Shown piece after piece: positions 52,000-60,112 of a stretch of 64,000 nucleotides of DNA (position 1 is its first letter; every line of letters begins with the position of its first letter). This DNA comes from Candidatus Poribacteria bacterium. Its GTDB lineage: Bacteria > Poribacteria > WGA-4E > WGA-3G. The DNA lies in assembly GCA_022821965.1 (NCBI GenBank), contig JAJECN010000056.1:1-64000 (forward strand), in the 5' to 3' direction. A program made the translations under genes and the position numbers. Under the pieces are notes generated by a model that made no database searches, had not been told where the DNA came from, and saw nothing but the letters and a program-made list of their open reading frames with translations.

Positions 52000-54900
52000 T
52001 TAAAAAACCTTACGGAGATCCAGGGTATAGGGATACTCAGCATTCATCTCTTCTGGCGGAACGTCTATCGGACCAGGAGGATTCCCTTCAGGCAAAAAAT
52101 GTCCAGTTGCGGGTGCTGACGGGCGCGGTTGAATAACACCTGGTGTATGTCCATCAGTTCCGAATCGACTTACACGTCGTGCTTCTGCCTCGTAGGCATT
52201 AACTGGAAACGTGTCATAGTGTCGCCCACCAGGATGGGAGACGTGATAGGTACAACCGCCAATTGCACGCCCGTTCCATGTGTCAATGATGTCAAATACG
52301 AGCGGTGAATGGACACCAATTGTGGGATGCAATGCTGATGGCGGTTGCCATGCACGATAGCGCACCCCACCGACATATTCTCCATGTGTGCCAGTATTGT
52401 GAAGTATCAAGCGTCGCCCATTGCATGTGACGATGTAGCGGGACTCTGTCAATCCACTGACTTTCACTTGGAGCCGCTCAACAGACGAATCAACAAAACG
52501 TGAGGTCCCCGTCCGGGTTACCTCCTCACCGAGTACATGCCACGGTTCAATTGCCATCCTTAATTCCAACTCAATATCTTGTATATTTGTAATGCCCAAC
52601 TTCGGGAAACGGAATTCGAAAAACGGTTCAAGCCACGCTATCTCAAACGGATAGCCTGCTTCTTGGATTTCGGTAACGACCTCCTGTATATCAGTCCAAA
52701 CGTAGTGGTGAAGCATGAAGCGATCGTGTAATTCTGTCCCCCAACGCACTAATTTGCCTTTGTAGGGTGTCTTCCAGAATTTGGCGATTAATGCACGTAC
52801 CAACAGCATCTGTACGACACTCATCTGTGCATGGGGCGGCATCTCAAAAGCGCGTAGTTCAAGCAATCCGAGTCTTCCACTCGCTGCATCAGGTGAATAA
52901 AGTTTATCAATGCAGAACTCCGCCCGATGCGTATTACCGGTAAGATCTACCATGAGATGTCTCAGCAATCGGTCTACGAGCCAAGGCGGAACATCTTCCG
53001 CATCACCGATTTCATCAGGCATCTGTTCAAAAGCGACCTCAAGTTCATAGAGTTGCTCATCGCGTCCCTCATCCACGCGAGGGGCTTGGCTTGTTGGTCC
53101 AATGAATGTACCAGAAAAAAGATAAGATAAAGCCGGATGATGTTGCCAATAGGTGATGAGACTTCGCAGTAAGTGCGGCTGTCGCAAAAACGGACTGTCC
53201 GCCGGGGTGGCTCCACCAATCACAATATGATTACCGCCTCCGGTTCCGGTATGCCGACCATCCAACATGAATTTTTCAGCACTAAGTCCAGCGAACCGTG
53301 CTTGTTCGTAGAGTGTGGTGGTATTCTGGACGACCTCATCCCAATTTTTCGCTGGATGAATGTTTACCTCAATGACTCCTGGGTCGGGTGTCACATTTAG
53401 AGATTCAATTCGGGAATCATGTGGAACCTCATATCCTTCAAGGATCACCGGCATATCCAAGGCTTCAGCCGTTGCTTCAATCGCTTCAAGAAGTCGCAGA
53501 TAATGCTCCAAGTGCGTCAAGGGTGGTATAAAAATATGTAATCGTCCATCGCGCGGTTCAATACACAAGGCAGTGTGAAAAATTGCTTCCGCTTCTCCGT
53601 TCCGTGTTGAAGGTCTATCTTCACCCTCTGTATCTAAACTCTTCTCGCGCGGTTCAAGCGGGTCGCGCTCATAAACCATTTCGCGCTGTTCCGGTGACAC
53701 CCACTGTATAGACTCCAACGGTAGACGCAACCCGATGGGTGAATCACCGGGGGTTAAGAACATCCGTCCCCCTCGGAAATTCCACGCGCAACTTTCCCAA
53801 GTATCGTCCACAAGATCCCAGCGTAGCGGTAGTGTGTAGCCAATCGGTTCACCGAGTGTCTCTGTTTGCAGAAGCTGGGCGAGTCGTTGTCTTTCAGGAG
53901 CCTCTTTGAAGTCAAATTCAAGCGGATTAATGTTAACAGGAAGCCTATCCTCTGTCCAGAGGAAAAAAAGCGCGTCTTCATAAGCTGGAACTATCTGGTC
54001 TGGTGAGAGTTTCAAGCATTCAACGAGGTGATGCATAAATCGTTCTGCCTCTTGAACACCGAAGCCATAATCCTTGTGAGGTTCGGCGAGAAGTTTATCG
54101 TTCCGCCACACGGGCATCCCGTCCTTGCGCCAAAAACACCCGAACTTCCATCGCGGTAAAGGTTCACCCGGGTACCATTTCCCCTGTCCATAATAGAGTG
54201 CCCCGCCGGGTCCGAAGTTATCGCGCAAACGTTGTAAGAGTACGGCACCCAATTCTCTTTTTCTCGGGCTATCCGCCTCCGTATCCCATTCTGCTCCCTC
54301 TGTGTCATCAATTGATACGAAAGTAGGTTCACCACCCATTGTCAACCGGATGTCATGTTGGATTATATCTTCGTCAACCTGTTGACCGAGTGCATTAATA
54401 TTAGCCCACTGTGCTTCCGTGTAGGGTTTCGTCACGCGCGGGTCTTCGTGGATACGCTGGACAGTGTTGCTATAGGTAAATTCTGTTTCGCACGGATCTG
54501 TGTAGCCGGTGACGGGTGCGGCACTCACTGGCTCTGGTACACATGCCAATGGAATATGTCCTTCCCCAGCAAATAAGCCGGATGTCGGATCCAATCCTAC
54601 CCAACCTGCGCCGGGCGCGTAGACCTCGCACCAAGCATGCAAATCGGTGAAGTCTTGAGGCGGACCAGCGGGTCCTGTCACAGGTTTTTGATCAGCGACA
54701 AGTTGTACAAGGTAGCCAGAAACAAAACGGGCAGCCAAGCCGAGATGTCGCAAAATTTGAACGAGCAACCAGCCCGTGTCTCGGCATGAGCCGGTCTGTG
54801 TCGCTAAAGTTTGCTCACAGGATTGTACGCCCGGTTCCATCCGAATCGTGTATTTTATATGTTCCGACAAGTGCCGGTTAATGTTAACGAGAAAATCGTT

Positions 54901-55323
54901 CATTTTCTGCTTCGTCCGGGGAACGTTTTCCAACCACGCGGTCAGCAGCGGTCCGTTCTCTCTGATTTCAAGGAACGGCGTGAGTTCTTCCTTGAGCTGC
55001 GCTTGGTATGAGAAAGGATAGTGTTCAGCACTCGCTTCAAGGAAAAAATCGAAGGGATTGATCACAGTCATATCTGCAATGAGATCAACCTCAACCGACA
55101 AGGCATGTGTGGGTTGTAAAAAAACGACACGGGCTTGATAATTGCCGAACGGGTCTTGCTGCCAATTAATGAAGTGTTCTTCGGGTTCAATTTTGAGCGA
55201 ATACGCCTCAATCGGCGTACGGCAGTGGACTGCTGGACGCAATCGAAAAACGTGTGGTGACAAGTTGACAAGCCGATCATATTGGTAAAGGGATTTATGA
55301 TTGATTGCTACACGGATTGCCAT
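52000..55323 (-). CDS. Transglutaminase-like / DUF2126 putative amidoligase fusion
   Basis: A 1107-residue cytoplasmic protein. Residues 1-270 are a transglutaminase-like unit with Cys180 (TGSCRDTGWL), His229 (DLHAWCEV) and Asp245 (VGLDPTSG). From about residue 310 it is a DUF2126 domain, a family annotated as putative amidoligase: IRLTMGGEPTFVSIDD, LYYGQGKWYPGEPLPRW, HTGTGGGNHIVIGG and DKLYSPDAASGRLGLLELRAFEMPPH are visible. DUF2126 is predicted to have a glutamine-synthetase-like fold. The fusion of hydrolase and ligase suggests making and cutting the same bond type. Preceded by a copy of the AAGGAAA leader repeat. Confidence 0.92.
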   Translation of the reverse strand: MAIRVAINHKSLYQYDRLVNLSPHVFRLRPAVHCRTPIEAYSLKIEPEEHFINWQQDPFGNYQARVVFLQPTHALSVEVDLIADMTVINPFDFFLEASAEHYPFSYQAQLKEELTPFLEIRENGPLLTAWLENVPRTKQKMNDFLVNINRHLSEHIKYTIRMEPGVQSCEQTLATQTGSCRDTGWLLVQILRHLGLAARFVSGYLVQLVADQKPVTGPAGPPQDFTDLHAWCEVYAPGAGWVGLDPTSGLFAGEGHIPLACVPEPVSAAPVTGYTDPCETEFTYSNTVQRIHEDPRVTKPYTEAQWANINALGQQVDEDIIQHDIRLTMGGEPTFVSIDDTEGAEWDTEADSPRKRELGAVLLQRLRDNFGPGGALYYGQGKWYPGEPLPRWKFGCFWRKDGMPVWRNDKLLAEPHKDYGFGVQEAERFMHHLVECLKLSPDQIVPAYEDALFFLWTEDRLPVNINPLEFDFKEAPERQRLAQLLQTETLGEPIGYTLPLRWDLVDDTWESCAWNFRGGRMFLTPGDSPIGLRLPLESIQWVSPEQREMVYERDPLEPREKSLDTEGEDRPSTRNGEAEAIFHTALCIEPRDGRLHIFIPPLTHLEHYLRLLEAIEATAEALDMPVILEGYEVPHDSRIESLNVTPDPGVIEVNIHPAKNWDEVVQNTTTLYEQARFAGLSAEKFMLDGRHTGTGGGNHIVIGGATPADSPFLRQPHLLRSLITYWQHHPALSYLFSGTFIGPTSQAPRVDEGRDEQLYELEVAFEQMPDEIGDAEDVPPWLVDRLLRHLMVDLTGNTHRAEFCIDKLYSPDAASGRLGLLELRAFEMPPHAQMSVVQMLLVRALIAKFWKTPYKGKLVRWGTELHDRFMLHHYVWTDIQEVVTEIQEAGYPFEIAWLEPFFEFRFPKLGITNIQDIELELRMAIEPWHVLGEEVTRTGTSRFVDSSVERLQVKVSGLTESRYIVTCNGRRLILHNTGTHGEYVGGVRYRAWQPPSALHPTIGVHSPLVFDIIDTWNGRAIGGCTYHVSHPGGRHYDTFPVNAYEAEARRVSRFGTDGHTPGVIQPRPSAPATGHFLPEGNPPGPIDVPPEEMNAEYPYTLDLRKVF

Positions 55324-55513
55324 TTTTGTTTTTTTATATTTCCTTGCGGTTCGGTTAGCGGAATTTTACTGATAAGATCTCACTCCGTATATCTATGAAG
55401 AAACACCCAATCAAATAAACCCGGCGCGATGCTTGGGACTACAAGTTTTGCTTCCGTTTAAGAGGAGAATTAGATGCTCCGTAGGGGGCGGGTTTCCCAC
55501 CCCTTCTCTTTAC
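55324..55513. repeat. Spacer with a partial copy of the CCGCAAGGAAA leader element
   Basis: ATTTCCTTGCGGTTCGGTTAG at about 55338-55358 matches the first 20 bases of the 48061 repeat, and CTCCGTATATC follows about 25 bases later as in the second copy there. It provides the AAGGAAA ahead of the 55323 start (about 14-base spacing, longer than ideal). The rest of the spacer shows nothing. Confidence 0.7.
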
Positions 55514-56500
55514 TCACAATTGAGACTGTTCCTGTTCCGCAGCGGGTTCTCCATTGACGGGTCGCAAAGCAAAAAATGTCTTGTAAATATCATCACCGAC
55601 TAAGTTCAGCTTGGTTTGGAAAGCATCAAGGAATTCATGCAAACCAGATGTAAGTACCTGTTTGACTTGGGCATACGCAAACTCGGAACGGAGCTGCCCT
55701 AAACGCTGCTCTGCTTGATTGGAGAAGGTTTCCAAGGGGGTACCGGATATCGCGTGCAGTGACTCCTCCGCCTTGGAGAGACAGTAGAGAACCGACCGTG
55801 GAAATTCGCGATCTAACAATAAAAAAGCGACAACATCGTCCGGAGAGATGAGTCCATAGGTACGTCGGTACATTTCAAAACCGCTGGCAGAATGTAACAG
55901 CGCACCCCACTGAATGTCATCAAAAGGTGTGTCCACATCCCAGATAGAGGGCAGTAAAATAAAATACTTAACATCAACGATTCTTGAGGTCTTGTCGGCA
56001 CGCTCAATCAAACGTCCCAACTGGGAAAAGTGCCAAGCTTCACTATGCGACATAATGTTATCTGTAAGTCCCATGAAGAGGTGTGATGCAAGTTTGATCT
56101 CTGTAAAGAATTCATGGGGTTCTGCCATCGCCCACTGTTCGGAGGTGTTTGCCACGAGTAAGTAGGCATCGTTGAGCTGCTCCCACATCTCTGACGAAAT
56201 ATTTTCGCGTATGGACCGGGCGTTTTCTCGACCAGCCCGCAGGCAAGAGACAATTGAATTTGGATTTTCAGTGTCAAACGCCAAAAATCGGATGACGGCT
56301 TCACGTGATGCCTCGCCATAACGCTCAGCGAACACTTCATCATCGCCTGTAGTCGCAACAAGAGGTTCCCACTGTGCCTGCATCCCGACGGGTGCGTCAA
56401 GGATCAAACGCAGATTGACATCGACGAAACGGGCGACATTCTCGGCACGTTCAATGTAGCGACTCATCCAATAAATTGATTCAGCAACGCGACTCAGCAT
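55514..56500 (-). CDS. Alpha-E domain protein (DUF403)
   Basis: A 328-residue all-helical protein with the alpha-E family start MLSRVAESIYWMSRYIERAENVARF and the following Leu/Asp helix. Alpha-E proteins have no known enzymatic activity; they occur with circularly permuted ATP-grasp and transglutaminase-like proteins and are presumed to act in the same modification. It is the stand-alone counterpart of the C-terminal domain of the 916-residue protein. AAGGAAA in the adjoining repeat is 10 bases upstream of ATG 56500. Confidence 0.93.
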   Translation of the reverse strand: MLSRVAESIYWMSRYIERAENVARFVDVNLRLILDAPVGMQAQWEPLVATTGDDEVFAERYGEASREAVIRFLAFDTENPNSIVSCLRAGRENARSIRENISSEMWEQLNDAYLLVANTSEQWAMAEPHEFFTEIKLASHLFMGLTDNIMSHSEAWHFSQLGRLIERADKTSRIVDVKYFILLPSIWDVDTPFDDIQWGALLHSASGFEMYRRTYGLISPDDVVAFLLLDREFPRSVLYCLSKAEESLHAISGTPLETFSNQAEQRLGQLRSEFAYAQVKQVLTSGLHEFLDAFQTKLNLVGDDIYKTFFALRPVNGEPAAEQEQSQL

Positions 56501-56501
56501 G

Positions 56502-56731
56502 TTTTTAAATTTCCTTGCGGTTAGTCAGATAGGTTTTATGAACACGGATCCCTTGGAGAATCCAAGCCGCACGTTGTTTGGCTTTTCGTGATTTTATGTC
56601 GGGGCGAAGTAACCTCTTTTTAAATTTCCTTGCGGTCAATCAGATAGGTTTTATGAACACTGGTTCCTTAGAGAATCTAAGCCGCACGTTGTTTGGCTTT
56701 TCGTGATTTTATGTCGGGGCGAAGTAACCTC
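56502..56731. repeat. Tandem 115-bp direct repeat, two copies
   Basis: Copies run 56502-56616 and 56617-56731 and differ at only a few positions. Both start TTTTTAAATTTCCTTGCGG, so each carries a potential AAGGAAA ribosome binding site on the minus strand, but only the first copy is followed by a start codon (56500). Sequence after the first 20 bases differs from the 48061 repeat, except for short words such as GCTTGGA on the minus strand. Confidence 0.93.
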
Positions 56732-56747
56732 GCCTCTACGCGCATTT

Positions 56748-58190
56748 TTATGACGGACCCGATAAGACCCACGTATCCTTGCTACCGCCACCTTGTGAGG
56801 AGTTGACAACAAGCGAACCCTTTTTGAGTGCGACCCGTGTCAATCCACCCGGGAGGACGTAAATATCTTCACCATAAAGGATAAACGGACGCAAGTCAAC
56901 GTGCCGTCCCTCAAAATGGTCGTCAATCAGGACCGGCACGCGTGAAAGCGAGAGTGTCGGTTGCGCAATATAATTGCGCGGATTGTCTTTGATTCGGCGG
57001 GCAAACTCCTCGTGTTCTGCTTTTGTTGCGTGGGGACCTATCAGCATTCCATAGCCACCAGACTGATTGGCTTCTTTCACAACGAGTTCGTGAAGATGTT
57101 CCAGAACATATTTCTGATCGCTATCTTTCCAACACATGTAGGTCGGAACATTTGGGACGATAATGTCTTCACCGAGATAATACTTGATGATCTCAGGGAC
57201 GAAAGCACAGACGACTTTGTCGTCTGCGACACAGGTGCCAGGGGCATTAACCAAAGCGACGCGTCCAGCCTTGTAAACGTCCATCAATCCCGGAACGCCA
57301 AGCATTGATTCAGGTTTGAACGCTTTCGGGTCAAGGAAATCGTCGTTAATGCGGCGATAGATGACATCAACCTGCTCAAAGCCTTTCGTCGTTCGCATGT
57401 GCACAAACCCATCCATTACGACAAGATCGCGTCCCTCAACTAATTCAACTCCCATCTGTTGTGCGAGGAAGGAGTGTTCAAAATATGCGGAGTTATAAAC
57501 GCCAGGTGTTAGTACGGCAACTTCAGGAGATAAGACTTTGTCAGTTACGAGGTACCGGAGCATATTCAGCAGTTGGCTTGGATAATCTTCGACGGGTTGA
57601 ATCTGCGACATCCCAAAGAGTTGGGGAAAAGTACGTTTCATTAACTGCCGATTTTCCACGACATAAGAGACCCCGGATGGACAACCGAGATTATCTTCCA
57701 ATACATAGACTTGTCCATCGCCATCGCGAACTAAATCTGTGCCAGTGATATGACACCAGACCCCGCGCGGCGGGTCTAAACCGATGCAGGGTTGTAAGTA
57801 TCTTTCCGATGAAAGCACGACATCTGCCGGGACGACACCGTCTTTGAGAATTTTTTGGTCGTGGTAAACATCGTCAATGAATAGGTTCAGCGCGTGGATG
57901 CGTTGTTTGAGTCCACGTTCTATCCATTCCCATTCACTGGTATCAATAATTCGTGGGATGAGATCGAACGGAAAAATCTTTTCGACTCCCTGTTCGTCTG
58001 CGTAGACGTTGAACGTGATGCCCATTCGGAGCAACGCGTATTCAGCGGCAATTTGGCGACGCGTGAGTTCGCCTTCAGGAAAGCCTTCAATCCGCTCTAC
58101 CAACATCTGGGCAGCGGGACGAGCACTCCCGTCTGGTGCAAACATCTCGTCATAAAATCCGTCAGTGCTGTATTCCTCAAATCCTGTCAT
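56748..58190 (-). CDS. Circularly permuted ATP-grasp protein (type 2)
   Basis: A 480-residue ligase of the circularly permuted ATP-grasp family. Seen: DVYHDQKILKDGVVPADVV, YLQPCIGLDPP, VLEDNLGCPSGVSYVVENR, PGVYNSAYFEHSFLAQQMG, VDVIYRRINDDFLDPKAF, the nucleotide site VVKEANQSGGYGMLIG, and a C-terminus ending in SSQGGGSKDTWVL. It heads the five-gene run; GGGAGG precedes ATG 58190 with 8-base spacing, and a promoter lies at 58403-58431. It presumably activates a carboxylate with ATP and couples it to an amine; the substrate is unknown. Confidence 0.94.
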   Translation of the reverse strand: MTGFEEYSTDGFYDEMFAPDGSARPAAQMLVERIEGFPEGELTRRQIAAEYALLRMGITFNVYADEQGVEKIFPFDLIPRIIDTSEWEWIERGLKQRIHALNLFIDDVYHDQKILKDGVVPADVVLSSERYLQPCIGLDPPRGVWCHITGTDLVRDGDGQVYVLEDNLGCPSGVSYVVENRQLMKRTFPQLFGMSQIQPVEDYPSQLLNMLRYLVTDKVLSPEVAVLTPGVYNSAYFEHSFLAQQMGVELVEGRDLVVMDGFVHMRTTKGFEQVDVIYRRINDDFLDPKAFKPESMLGVPGLMDVYKAGRVALVNAPGTCVADDKVVCAFVPEIIKYYLGEDIIVPNVPTYMCWKDSDQKYVLEHLHELVVKEANQSGGYGMLIGPHATKAEHEEFARRIKDNPRNYIAQPTLSLSRVPVLIDDHFEGRHVDLRPFILYGEDIYVLPGGLTRVALKKGSLVVNSSQGGGSKDTWVLSGPS

Positions 58191-58402
58191 TGCAATGTGC
58201 CTCCCTTACCTCGCGCGACTAAGAATCCAGTGATCCTGCAGTGAGAATGCATTAAATGCATTAAAGGACTACGGTTTGTGGAATCGCGTAAGCCCTCTAC
58301 CAAGAGGTGGTGCAATACTTGTGCCAATACTAATTTGTCCAGAAGAGTGATGACCTGTTTTTGTTGTATGCGCAAAATACCACGCTTTGGGCGTTGTATG
58401 GC

Positions 58403-58431
58403 AGTATAAAAGCGAGTTAAATACCTGCCAA
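58403..58431 (-). promoter_or_regulatory. Probable promoter of the ATP-grasp/transglutaminase cluster
   Basis: TTGGCA (58431-58426) and TATACT (58408-58403) on the minus strand with a 17-base spacer. The leader to ATG 58190 would be about 200 bases and contains the small hairpin CCTCT-ACCA-AGAGG near 58290 and AATGCATT twice (58246-58253, 58255-58262). Confidence 0.5.
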
Positions 58432-58734
58432 TTGTATGCTAATTTTTTAGGCAATGCGGTCGGTGGCTGTCTAATTATGGTGCACCGGTTGATTTGTGTT
58501 TTGAGTTAGGAAAGGACACCTAAATCTATGATGCCATACTTGAGATGTAAAGTCAAGTGAAAAATTTGGATACGTGTTGGATGTGTAAAGTTTTTGTCCC
58601 AGTATTCATTTTTTGGAAATGAATTGCGCCACTACTAACCGATTTTTCGCTAATCTGAGAATAGTTCTGAGAGGCAGGCACAAGACCTGCCCCTATAACA
58701 ATTTGCGATTATTATGGCCAACTGAGTTGTGATG
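58432..58734. other. Non-coding spacer
   Basis: No gene is supported between the cluster promoter and the PhyH stop. The only structure I see is GGCAGG-CACAAGA-CCTGCC (about 58674-58692), a small hairpin that may end transcription of the PhyH gene. Frames in this spacer are short and lack ribosome binding sites. Confidence 0.5.
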
Positions 58735-59913
58735 TTAGCCAACGGTTTGGAAAGATTCCCACGCGTCACCGGCTGCAGCGGCTTGGCGTTCCAATTCAGT
58801 GCGCCACCCGACAACTTTTCCGGATTTGATCTGCCGGATATCGTAACCAGCATACCGGTCTTCAAGCGTTTCGCCGAGTTTCTGCGTTTCCGCCCAGCGG
58901 TCCCACGCCGTCTGCATCCATGTGTGCGGTAAAGCCTCTCGGACAGCAGGATCGAGTTGCCAAGCGTTCCGTGCGTCTGCGACTGACGGCTCGCCAGTGA
59001 ATTCGCCCGACCATTTCGACCAACCGATTGACAATGTATTGCGCTCACGCTCAGGCACAGTGTGTCCGGTGTGGATATTGTTGCCGTTTCGGATGAGTGC
59101 TTCACCCGGTTTGAGCCGAATAGCAACCTGATCGGGTAACGGGTCTTTCTTGTTCCAACTCGGTGTATGTGGAACGCCCTGATCCTTCATCGATTGTGGG
59201 AGTAGCACATCGTGCTCAAACGGTGTGCGCCACCGGTGGTGGCTACCCGGAATCAGCTCATGGCATTCGTCGTCTGTGAGTGCCAAAAACATGCTTACGC
59301 CGTTCCGTTCGGTGATTCGCTTCTCGTTGCTTTCTTGAATCTCTTTCCAACGGATCCGCTCTACCTCTTCGGAATAGTCTTCGGGGGTATCTCCACGGAC
59401 TTCCCGCTGTGAGAAGTAACCTTTGCCATCTCCCCACCACGTCACGTCTCTGTGCCAACTGGGTCCATTTTCGTTACGTCGGGGGTTTGCCCACAGCAGC
59501 ATCCCGCTAAACGTCATGTCCTCAGGTTGTAGTCCGTGACACCATGAGGTTATAAAGTCCAAGAAATCTGAAGAGCCGTGGAATTCGGAGAAACTTGACT
59601 CACCGAAAGCTGGATGGATGAGTCCCCGGATTGCCCACGGTTCATCTTCTGCTGCGCGATGGACGTAGCCCTTTGAACAATCAATTTTGTTGTAGACGTT
59701 TTCGGGGGCGCATGCCTCGGTAACACGCCGCCCGGCTTCTCGAAGAATCGGGATCCACGGGTTATCAACAAAGTCGTTGATGATGACGAAGCCGTGCTCT
59801 TTCAGGTATGCTAATCTTTCAGGTGTAGCACCTGGAGCCGAAAGTTCAGGTTTGAAATCCGCGAAGGCAGTCGCGCGGTAAGTTTCTTTCGCTTGTGATT
59901 CATTCGTGCTCAT
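58735..59913 (-). CDS. PhyH-family dioxygenase, long form
   Basis: A 392-residue Fe(II)/2-oxoglutarate dioxygenase. His-x-Asp is in SWHRDVTWWG and the distal His in NIHTGHTVPERERNTLSIGW, with Arg for 2-oxoglutarate next to it. It is about 100 residues longer than the other three: a charged insert (KGYFSQREVRGDTPEDYSEEV) follows the first metal motif, and a C-terminal helical extension follows the last. Start at 59913, where GAGGAAC stands 5 bases upstream; the frame to 60051 runs past the promoter at 59957-59986. Single-gene unit, divergent from the sigma factor gene. Confidence 0.9.
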   Translation of the reverse strand: MSTNESQAKETYRATAFADFKPELSAPGATPERLAYLKEHGFVIINDFVDNPWIPILREAGRRVTEACAPENVYNKIDCSKGYVHRAAEDEPWAIRGLIHPAFGESSFSEFHGSSDFLDFITSWCHGLQPEDMTFSGMLLWANPRRNENGPSWHRDVTWWGDGKGYFSQREVRGDTPEDYSEEVERIRWKEIQESNEKRITERNGVSMFLALTDDECHELIPGSHHRWRTPFEHDVLLPQSMKDQGVPHTPSWNKKDPLPDQVAIRLKPGEALIRNGNNIHTGHTVPERERNTLSIGWSKWSGEFTGEPSVADARNAWQLDPAVREALPHTWMQTAWDRWAETQKLGETLEDRYAGYDIRQIKSGKVVGWRTELERQAAAAGDAWESFQTVG

Positions 59914-59956
59914 TGTTGTTCCTCCGTGTCGGACAGTGATTTTGAACCAGTACGCT

Positions 59957-59986
59957 ATTTTAGCACATTTTAGGATATTCACGCAA
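59957..59986 (-). promoter_or_regulatory. Promoter of the long-form PhyH gene
   Basis: TTGCGT (59986-59981) and TAAAAT (59962-59957) on the minus strand, 18-base spacer, about 40 bases before ATG 59913. Confidence 0.5.
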
Positions 59987-60062
59987 ACTTTGGTAGCCGG
60001 GGGGTGTAAAATTCCACTTTTTTGCAGAATTGTGTACGCTTTTACCCTCAAGTCGCGTCACT

Positions 60063-60090
60063 ATATAGTAGATAAAATATAGTAGATAAA
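60063..60090 (+). repeat. Perfect 14-bp tandem repeat upstream of the sigma factor gene
   Basis: ATATAGTAGATAAA occurs twice in direct succession (60063-60076 and 60077-60090), 23 bases before the start codon at 60113. Position suggests an operator or a promoter element used for autoregulation. Confidence 0.8.
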
Positions 60091-60112
60091 GCATTTCCGT
60101 TAGAGGTGTTTG

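Noticed and set aside
48061-56731. CRISPR array in the repeat-containing spacers of the ATP-grasp cluster
   Set aside because: The repeats are two-copy tandem duplications of 115-118 bases without unique spacers, and no cas gene is present.
58187-58375. Small minus-strand frame upstream of the ATP-grasp gene
   Set aside because: It lies in the predicted leader of the cluster, overlaps the real start and has no ribosome binding site or conserved pattern.
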